11,782 nt of DNA from NCBI GenBank assembly GCA_937891135.1, contig CALAFB010000010.1, positions 1 to 11,782 of the forward strand, written 5' to 3'. A program made the position numbers and the translations under genes. The stretch is from an uncultured Elusimicrobium sp. (GTDB lineage: Bacteria > Elusimicrobiota > Elusimicrobia > Elusimicrobiales > Elusimicrobiaceae). Within the stretch, counting starts at the first letter, position 1. Every line of letters starts with the position of its first letter. The notes below the pieces were generated by a model. That model ran no database searches and was not told where the DNA came from. It saw only the letters and a list, made by a program, of their open reading frames with translations. Shown in pieces: positions 6,801-11,782 of the stretch.

Positions 6801-8050
6801 CCTTCCACATTGTTTATAATCTCCTGCGCAATGTGTTCCCGCTGCGCTTGGGTCAACCCCGCACGCTCCGTCTTTACAACTTTGTAATTGTATTTCGGCC
6901 CATTTTCCGGCCCTATGGCTGTTCCTACGGTAGATAGCGGATTTTCCATTTCTAGCCAATGTCTTGTATCTTCAAACTCGGTATTACTTATATTTAACCG
7001 TTGCAAAATAATTTCTTTTACTTTGCCCCAGTTCCAGTCTTTACCGCCATTGTGCCGTTTGGTAATAAATTCTTCGGTAGGAACAAAAACTTTGTTTGCG
7101 GAAACAGTCTTGTTCTCATATCCAAGCCGCAACCCGTCTCCTTTCAAACTGGACGAAGCGGGCTCTATGCCGGTAACTTCCTTAAATTCCCAGCGTTTTC
7201 CCCGTTTAACAAAGACAATATCATGCTCCTTAATTTCTCCGGCATTGGGGGAGCGCAAACTTTCCGGCACAACTTCGCGGACAAAAAAACCTGTCAAAGT
7301 GCCGGTATCTCCTTCCTTTACCGTAGGATTTTGTTCTCTAAATTTATTTTTTAGGTCAGTTAGTTTTTTGTTTTCTTGCGCCTTTGCCGTTTCATCCGCA
7401 ATACGAATAGGCATAAGCCCTGTCATTTGTCTAAAAAACAAATCAATTTCCGGGTTAATACGGATACCCGTAATATCTTTTATACTGTCATAAACGGCTT
7501 GAAAATACCGTTTTAAGGTATCAAAAAGGGTTTGTTCCTGTTGGGTTGAGGCCACTACCCCACTATACAGCCACGCTTCGTATGCTTCCGTAATTACTTC
7601 TTCGGCTTTGTTTTGGTCTTGTTTTACATATTCTTTATTTTCAGCAATGATTTTATCCATGGCACGGTTAAGAGCCATTGCCTTTTGGTTACCGCGCGCC
7701 GCCATAACCCGCACAATATCGCGCCAATGGTGCATAAGTTCGTGTTTGACAGTTGTAATATCGCTTTGCCCAGTAAGGGTAATTTTATTGAGAAGTTCGC
7801 CCGGTTGGAAGTATCCTCTATTAAGCAAATTATCTTTTTCTTGCTTTAACCCTTCTATTTTTTCGTCAATTTGCCCCTTGACATTTTCCACTTCGTTTGT
7901 TATTCTATTAGTAGAAGAGCCAACTTGCAAAGTGCTTAATTGCGCGGCCGGTTGGCTCTTGAAAATTTCTTCAAAATCCGTTATACTATAACTGACAGGT
8001 TGAAGAACGGGGTTCGTCCCTGGTCTCTTCCCTGTCTCTATTTTTTTCAC
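3845..8050 (-). CDS. Polyvalent phage protein, C-terminal part: metallopeptidase, ART-like and helical domains
   Basis: From its first possible start (GTG, 8050) this frame gives 1401 residues. Residues 101-110 read VKHELMHHWR, a zincin HExxH motif (H103, E104, H107); EAYEAW at 155-160 could supply a further ligand. Residues about 512-740 resemble the ADP-ribosyltransferase-like domain of phage polyvalent proteins: DFDKFSLDAIGTGEGAQAHG, WGLYFSK, LYEVEIPENDVLLD, LAYGIEGITYDG and YVIFNDKAVRI. From about 785 on it is mostly helical, with a hydrophobic LLLLLTAG near 1270, a YYWWFGGG motif (1371-1378) and a very basic tail. Such proteins are thought to be injected with phage DNA and to counter host defences; that role is from family knowledge, not shown here. 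The GTG lacks a ribosome-binding site and the frame is open to 8197, so this is probably the downstream half of one longer protein (see frame junction). Confidence 0.8.
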   Translation of the reverse strand: MKKIETGKRPGTNPVLQPVSYSITDFEEIFKSQPAAQLSTLQVGSSTNRITNEVENVKGQIDEKIEGLKQEKDNLLNRGYFQPGELLNKITLTGQSDITTVKHELMHHWRDIVRVMAARGNQKAMALNRAMDKIIAENKEYVKQDQNKAEEVITEAYEAWLYSGVVASTQQEQTLFDTLKRYFQAVYDSIKDITGIRINPEIDLFFRQMTGLMPIRIADETAKAQENKKLTDLKNKFREQNPTVKEGDTGTLTGFFVREVVPESLRSPNAGEIKEHDIVFVKRGKRWEFKEVTGIEPASSSLKGDGLRLGYENKTVSANKVFVPTEEFITKRHNGGKDWNWGKVKEIILQRLNISNTEFEDTRHWLEMENPLSTVGTAIGPENGPKYNYKVVKTERAGLTQAQREHIAQEIINNVEGSLFSRFNVKRKDAQRPYSGQYNAYWVDDAGKSTTLPQKAQEQDKRYRSNPQEFIKINIPGSKAKLTVQKDPLAIRGLFKELGISITPKKEYAADKLFQPAYAGAKVDFDKFSLDAIGTGEGAQAHGWGLYFSKLKEIADGYRKRLTGINKNFRYDFFIYDGVYAHSTLPKEHPAYTGEYIKKDMVTLEDVEISKEEYDKAYKAAYDKYQKRGQLYEVEIPENDVLLDEQKSFDEQSEKVQKALEKIANDFGVQVKGKVQAGINFHDITGKYVYNKLAGMVGGQKQASQTMLAYGIEGITYDGKYDGRCYVIFNDKAVRIQQTFYQTIKAQQTGSKAADDKPSKEQIASDLQTIRNNGVEKYEPKSKLGESIGNFGKHILLTVRQRAGAIDPKIKAFFDKLDYFQPNLEKKFASKANGFIKKFQTLTEEEKNEFDYYVYNQCHEELDNFLKDKGISQEYQEVRQLLNFIYAISNQAGIDMGFISEYFPTSMIDYGGFLDYLKGTDKWSYIAKSLQEADPQGLWSDKEKAEAINKLLRGYSLDPVHGPKNAKERKILYKSPELMRFYEHSDVALIKYLQGMSQAIAINKAFGKGGGFDTDATIGAVVLDLISSGTITHQEETEIKRLLKSRLSYGATPEFIAMVKNVGYLQTMNNFTSAITQLGDLYAPFYKYSFGTALKSIFGKSEITKKDLGLDKIWEEFADNSKTGVAVEKLFKAVGLDALDSFGKNVAINASWLNLKKQADKGDIDLVSRLAYTFGKDAQSVLKDIKAGNITDNVKILIWADLADTQPIGRSGVPTGYLDNPHGRLFYQLKTFTLNQISLFYADSLVNIQKGIKYKNKEQFLKGVGNGFKLLLLLTAGNATADILKNLVMGRDIDISDTVISNLLWNIGVSKYTFYKGKRDGYVRAIFSSYLMPPQVSAFDDIQLDFRRISSGKRKLKDTAIVNYFPFGRAYYWWFGGGRTAEKEKAAKERKAKRPKRRNKK

Positions 8051-8197
8051 TTTATGTCCGGCATAATTAAAGATATTGCCTTTTTGTTGTAAAGCAACAT
8101 CTGCTTTGAACTCAATGCCGTATGTATCCGTGCCAATTTGTATGGCCGTATAATATACATCCTGCCCTTTTACATGGGGATGTTTTCGTCTGCTTCT
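8051..8197 (-). pseudogene. Frame junction: coding-like stretch without its own start
   Basis: Upstream of the GTG at 8050 the same frame is open for 49 codons, back to a TGA at 8200-8198, with no ATG, GTG or TTG start. It reads HVKGQDVYYTAIQIGTDTYG, then IEFKADVALQQKGNIFNYAG, then HKVKKIE. This is protein-like and resembles the C-terminal half of the barnase/EndoU-like nuclease or associated domains found in polyvalent proteins. The preceding gene ends in what looks like the N-terminal half (NQFFADVKQAVSNAQYAGFE). Moving from the first frame to the second needs a minus-one change, or one extra base in the CCCC tract at 8176-8179, which would give ENIPHVKGQD. It may be a true mutation, a homopolymer error, or less likely programmed frameshifting. 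Confidence 0.7.
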
Positions 8198-10305
8198 TCA
8201 AAACCGGCATATTGCGCATTAGACACCGCTTGTTTCACATCGGCAAAAAATTGGTTATGCGTATCATTTCGTCCGCGTTTTAACCCGCGTCTAATTTGTT
8301 GCTTTCCCAAGTGAAGCATTGTTCCAGCAGATTTGATTTCAATATCCCCACTAGCACGAAGAACATTCAAAATATATTCCCGTAATTGTGCTATGGTATC
8401 AAAATGAGGTACGGCTTGTTGCACTTTAACAGGAGTGATTTGAGTATCACGGTTGGCAATAGCAGGGCCATTCTCTCGGGTAGTCAATTCTTTATTTTTC
8501 ATCTGCGTTTGGGCTAATTGCCGTTTTGTTTCTTCCAACTGGGCAATTTGCCCATCAATAGCGGCGGCTTCTTGCAAGCGTTCTTCGGTTGTCATTTGCG
8601 TTTGTTCGCGCGCTTGCGGAACAGCCGAAATCTCTACCGCTTTAATCTGCTGCACATCTTCCCCCAATTCATTTGAGAGATGTTCATAAATGCGTCCTTC
8701 GCTTTGGGCGATTAAATCGGCTTCTTCTTGGCTTCTGCCCGCTTGTTTGGCTGCATTGCGGATATTATCTCTAAACGCATCCGCCGCTTCTTGGCTTAAA
8801 TGAAAGTTAATATCTTGCGCCGCTTGTTTATTTTCCTTATCTGCTGTTTTATCGGGTAGGGCCAACTGGTTTTTGTAGGCTATCATCTGCTTACCCAACC
8901 CTTCCAACAGTTCCTCTCCAATGCGCCCTTGCACGGCTTCATTGCGGGCAAAAGCGTAAAAAGCATCAACGGCTTTTTCCTCCGTTATGCCAAAGGCATT
9001 GGCAATGTTACGCACGGTCTCATAAATCGGGTTGCTTCCTTTATTGGCTTTGGCAAGTTGCAATTCGGTTTTAGTATCCGTTCCCTTAATAAAATCTCCT
9101 TCTCTGGTAGAGATATTTTCATTGCTTTGTGCGGATGAAGGGACACTAGAGGACTGTTTAATCGCATTATTAAGTTCGTAGGCCGCCTTTTCTTGTCGCA
9201 CTCCAAGGCCACCGCTCGCCACGCTAATCCCAGCCCCCGGCACAAAACCGGCCACGGCAGAGATAGCAATTTGTGCCAAAATTTCCGTCAGCGTTTCTTC
9301 ACGCACGCCGCTTAAATTGGTAATAAGTTCTTCGGCGGTTGTTTGTGTTGCTTCTTGGCTGGCTTCCATAAGCCCCGCTATTAAGTGGTTGCGTAGGCTT
9401 GGTTTTAAGGTAGCGTATTTAAGCCATTTCTCAAAACCAACCGCCTCTAAACCACCTTCCGCTATGGCAGCCAAACCGGCATAGATATTAGCACTATCTA
9501 GGCTATATCCTTTTTGTAAGTATTCTTCGCGGATATTGTAAAACTGTTGGCTACCAAATACACCGGCAACGGCGGTAAGCCCGCCTACACCGTTTGTAGC
9601 GGCAGCCAAAAGCAAACTTCCGCCAATTTGTCCGGCCATACTACCGATAGTTACAAGCGTGGAATGAGCGCGTATATTATCATCCACATCGGGCAAATAC
9701 TTATCAAGCGTATTTTCCCAATTCTTGGCGGATGCACGGTACAAACTAGCCGTACTGCCCATTTGCCCGGAAGGAGTTTTAATATCTTTGAATAGTTGTA
9801 AATAGTCCTGTGCCGTTGCTTTTATTCCTTTACGCGCCACCGAACTAGCCAAATAAGTTGGCAAATTCGCCTGTACAAATGCCGCTTTGACAAGGTTGCC
9901 AGCATCTATACCCACCGCATCCGTAAGCCCCGTAACGCCCGCTACAAGTTCCGTAGGGGCTTTGGCAAGGAATTTACCCGCCTGTTTTAAGGTTTCAATA
10001 TAGGCAGTAGATATTTTTTGCCCACCAGACAAGTGCGGGTCATGAACCATGCCCCACCACTCTTTACTGTTAAAATCTTTTTCCAACTTGGCAGCCCCAT
10101 ATTTAACAGCATCATCGTCATATTCTTGTGGGGCCCAGTATTGGCGTTTAGTGCGTTGGTCTAATACCAGTTGCATATTAGGCTTTTGTTTGGGGCCAAC
10201 ATACAACCCTTGCGCATCATAGGCCGTGCCGGTAATATCTTCCATTTCTTGGAAGGACGGAATATCCGTAAAATCAGTTTTGTACCAAGTAGGGGTAAAT
10301 TTCAT
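8170..10305 (-). CDS. Polyvalent phage protein, N-terminal part: ejection-type membrane-active region
   Basis: This frame encodes 711 residues and starts at an ATG with a strong GGAGGG six bases upstream, overlapping the previous gene's TGA as ATGA. Residues about 100-160 and 215-255 are rich in Gly, Ala and hydrophobic residues (LVTIGSMAGQIGGSLLLAAA, then GVGGLTAVAGVFG), and 342-368 (LAQIAISAVAGFVPGAGISV) is similar. These could insert into membrane during DNA ejection. Residues about 500-605 are helical and charged, with a probable coiled coil (IDGQIAQLEETKRQLAQTQM). From about 634 (FDTIAQLREYILNVL) a compact domain begins that is cut off at residue 711 and seems to continue in the next frame. 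Restoring the frame would give about 2,153 residues, a normal size for this class. The ejection role is inferred from composition and neighbours. Confidence 0.75.
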   Translation of the reverse strand: MKFTPTWYKTDFTDIPSFQEMEDITGTAYDAQGLYVGPKQKPNMQLVLDQRTKRQYWAPQEYDDDAVKYGAAKLEKDFNSKEWWGMVHDPHLSGGQKISTAYIETLKQAGKFLAKAPTELVAGVTGLTDAVGIDAGNLVKAAFVQANLPTYLASSVARKGIKATAQDYLQLFKDIKTPSGQMGSTASLYRASAKNWENTLDKYLPDVDDNIRAHSTLVTIGSMAGQIGGSLLLAAATNGVGGLTAVAGVFGSQQFYNIREEYLQKGYSLDSANIYAGLAAIAEGGLEAVGFEKWLKYATLKPSLRNHLIAGLMEASQEATQTTAEELITNLSGVREETLTEILAQIAISAVAGFVPGAGISVASGGLGVRQEKAAYELNNAIKQSSSVPSSAQSNENISTREGDFIKGTDTKTELQLAKANKGSNPIYETVRNIANAFGITEEKAVDAFYAFARNEAVQGRIGEELLEGLGKQMIAYKNQLALPDKTADKENKQAAQDINFHLSQEAADAFRDNIRNAAKQAGRSQEEADLIAQSEGRIYEHLSNELGEDVQQIKAVEISAVPQAREQTQMTTEERLQEAAAIDGQIAQLEETKRQLAQTQMKNKELTTRENGPAIANRDTQITPVKVQQAVPHFDTIAQLREYILNVLRASGDIEIKSAGTMLHLGKQQIRRGLKRGRNDTHNQFFADVKQAVSNAQYAGFEEADENIPM

Positions 10306-11780
10306 TTTTGCCCTCCATATCGTTTAAGCACTTTATCCATATCAAATTGCCCAATACCGGCAACTGTACCGCGTTTAACGGTAGTATATTCTTCCGGTCC
10401 AGACTGTATATTCGGTATAGTACGGGTTTTAATCTCCGGCGGGGTTGTTAGAATAACATTTTTTGCATATTGGTTAAATTTCTTACTGCGCATGGCAAAG
10501 GATTGTATAGCCGTTCGCGCCGCGTCCATCGTTTCTTTTTGGTATCCAATATCCGCCTTACTCTGCATTACATCAGCGGGCATGGCGGCTGTCATTTGAC
10601 GGTAGTATTCTTGGACTATATCCATTTTGTCAAAGTCATTTAGACCGTTAAAATCTTTTTCTTGGTTGAAAAATAAGTTAATTGCTTTAAGCCCGTAGGA
10701 AAAATAACTGTCGTTAGGTTGGTTTTCTATGGAATCCAATGCTTCGCCCCAATACTTCGCCACTTCCTTTTGATAGGAATACGCCTCGTTTGGCTCTAAA
10801 TAGTAGGCAATTTCTCCGTTGTGGTTTTTGTACCCTGTTTCGGGTTTTGTAGCAAAATCATTAACTTGCTGTAAAAAAGAGAAAAGTTTGTATGGGTCTA
10901 ATTCTTCATCTTGCCCGATTTGCTCTTTTAGCACATCAAGACGGGATAAAACACGCACTTTGTTAATAGCATACTGTCCGGCTTCCTCTTTTAATAACCC
11001 TTTTTCCAAAGCGTCTTTTTGGGCTTTTTGTACGCGCAAGGCCTTATTTTTCCAGTCAACTTTTTCAGCAATAGTTAAGTTGGTGTATTTATCTTTATCA
11101 TCCATAGGGCTGATAATCTTACCGTTTTTATCCATATAGGCAATTTGGCGCGGGTCAGTATCCAACAGGTACTCTAAATTGGCCTGTGTTTTTTGGGTAT
11201 CATATTGTTTAGCCAACTGCGCCTTTTGCATAGGCGTAAATCCGTTTATTTCCAAGTACGCCTTAAAATCGTTATCCATTTGTGCCTGTGCCGCTTTGGG
11301 TGCATAGCCGTAATCATAGGCTTTTTGCCTTACCGTTTCTTGGGCAGTTTGGTAGGAAAGTTTTTGCAAAAGCCCTATCTTTTGGCCGGTAACATCAGCA
11401 CGCAAGGCATCATAATAATTGCCACCATAATCGGCCTCCCATTGATTAAATAACTTGTCCCCCAAATAGTTTTTCCCGCTTGTTTTCATTTGCGCAAGAG
11501 TGTCGCGGACGATAGCATCATATTCTTCCGGGTTTTGGCTGGCAAGCAGTTTATTATTCATTTCCTTATACTGGTTGTTTAATTGCTCCTCAAAGTTCTG
11601 CATTTTAAGGTTGTTGTATTTGTCTTGTGCTTTGGCTAATCCCACGCCTAATGCGCCTATGGCATCCCCTATTTTCCCGTACACGGCAGAGTTATCCATT
11701 GGATTAAACCGCAAATTGCTACGCGCCCCTTGCGGGTTGGTGCGTTGTTCAATTTCTCTAAAAGCGGGTTTTTCGTTCAT
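10302..11780 (-). CDS. Probable internal virion / DNA-ejection protein (helical structural protein)
   Basis: A 492-residue, mostly helical protein without signal peptide or membrane span. Residues about 25-75 (YGKIGDAIGALGVGLAKAQD, then KYNNLKMQNFEEQLNNQYKE) have the pattern common at the start of podovirus-type internal virion proteins, in which a short Gly/Ala stretch leads into a long coiled coil. The middle is rich in Gln, Lys, Tyr and Asp (YLEINGFTPMQKAQLAKQYD), and the end has a Pro-rich linker (TTPPEIKTRTIPNIQSGPEE) before a short basic terminus. The gene sits directly upstream of, and overlaps by four bases, the polyvalent gene, the usual partner in an ejected core. The ATG is two bases from the window edge, so no ribosome-binding site can be seen and the true start could lie further upstream. 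I do not recognise a specific family; the role is inferred from composition and position. Confidence 0.65.
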   Translation of the reverse strand: MNEKPAFREIEQRTNPQGARSNLRFNPMDNSAVYGKIGDAIGALGVGLAKAQDKYNNLKMQNFEEQLNNQYKEMNNKLLASQNPEEYDAIVRDTLAQMKTSGKNYLGDKLFNQWEADYGGNYYDALRADVTGQKIGLLQKLSYQTAQETVRQKAYDYGYAPKAAQAQMDNDFKAYLEINGFTPMQKAQLAKQYDTQKTQANLEYLLDTDPRQIAYMDKNGKIISPMDDKDKYTNLTIAEKVDWKNKALRVQKAQKDALEKGLLKEEAGQYAINKVRVLSRLDVLKEQIGQDEELDPYKLFSFLQQVNDFATKPETGYKNHNGEIAYYLEPNEAYSYQKEVAKYWGEALDSIENQPNDSYFSYGLKAINLFFNQEKDFNGLNDFDKMDIVQEYYRQMTAAMPADVMQSKADIGYQKETMDAARTAIQSFAMRSKKFNQYAKNVILTTPPEIKTRTIPNIQSGPEEYTTVKRGTVAGIGQFDMDKVLKRYGGQK

Positions 11781-11782
11781 AG

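Noticed and set aside
6888..7493. Plus-strand open frame of 201 codons opposite the polyvalent gene
   Set aside because: It is antisense to a continuous coding frame, has Ser/Phe/Leu-rich low-complexity composition and shows no ribosome-binding site or domain.
8047..8160. A 37-codon ORF (ATG at 8160) ending in TGA that overlaps the GTG at 8050, suggesting a small coupled gene
   Set aside because: The purine-rich AAAGGGCAGG touches the ATG with no spacing, the peptide has no protein-like pattern, and the alternative frame over the same bases reads as a convincing continuation of the polyvalent protein.
8165..8200. Canonical programmed minus-one frameshift site at the polyvalent gene junction
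   Set aside because: The local sequence (GAA AAC ATC CCC ATG TAA) contains no proper X-XXY-YYZ slippery heptamer, and no obvious stimulatory stem is seen. A lost C in the homopolymer explains the data more simply.

Overview
The window looks like part of a phage or prophage late (structural) region. Every supported gene lies on the minus strand, so transcription runs from the right end to the left end. Genes are packed tightly with start/stop overlaps (ATGA at about 10302-10305 and 253-256), TGA is used as an ordinary stop, and there is no sign of housekeeping DNA. I infer a podovirus-like phage of an anaerobic, probably gut, bacterium. The grounds are the very large 'polyvalent' ejected-type protein, a tail fibre ending in a C-type-lectin-like domain, and a diversity-generating retroelement (DGR). 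The host cannot be named from this sequence.

Reading in the direction of transcription: 11780-10302 encodes a helical, probably internal-virion/ejection protein. 10305-3845 holds a giant polyvalent gene that appears as two open frames. The first has an amphipathic, glycine-rich presumed membrane-active region. The second has a zinc-metallopeptidase motif (HELMH), an ADP-ribosyltransferase-like domain and a long helical C-terminal region. The frame that continues the second part is open back to 8197 and reads as a good continuation of the domain cut off at the end of the first part. The two therefore look like one protein of about 2,153 residues split by a one-base frame change near a C4 tract (8176-8179).

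3826-2174 encodes the tail fibre/adhesin, the DGR target. Its last 115 bases (2299-2185) are the variable repeat (VR). A template repeat (TR) follows at 2090-1976. It differs from the VR at 18 positions, and all 18 are adenines in the TR coding strand. The DGR reverse transcriptase follows at 1864-725. This is the canonical target-VR-TR-RT order. Mutagenic retrohoming would change 12 codons of the lectin fold and so the receptor specificity of the phage. No Avd accessory gene is visible.

731-2 holds three small genes. Two are unrecognised; the last encodes a membrane-anchored coiled-coil protein that may belong to a lysis cassette continuing past the left edge.

Most unusual points: the split polyvalent gene; a TR that carries its own ribosome-binding site, ATG and in-frame stop and so could be translated; a G6/C6 hairpin between VR and TR; a structured TR-RT spacer; and an ADP-ribosyltransferase-like domain whose usual 'YHG' reads 'YAG'. 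The only stretch near 300 bases without a conventional gene is 1865-2173, filled by the TR, its flanking hairpins and the spacer to the RT.
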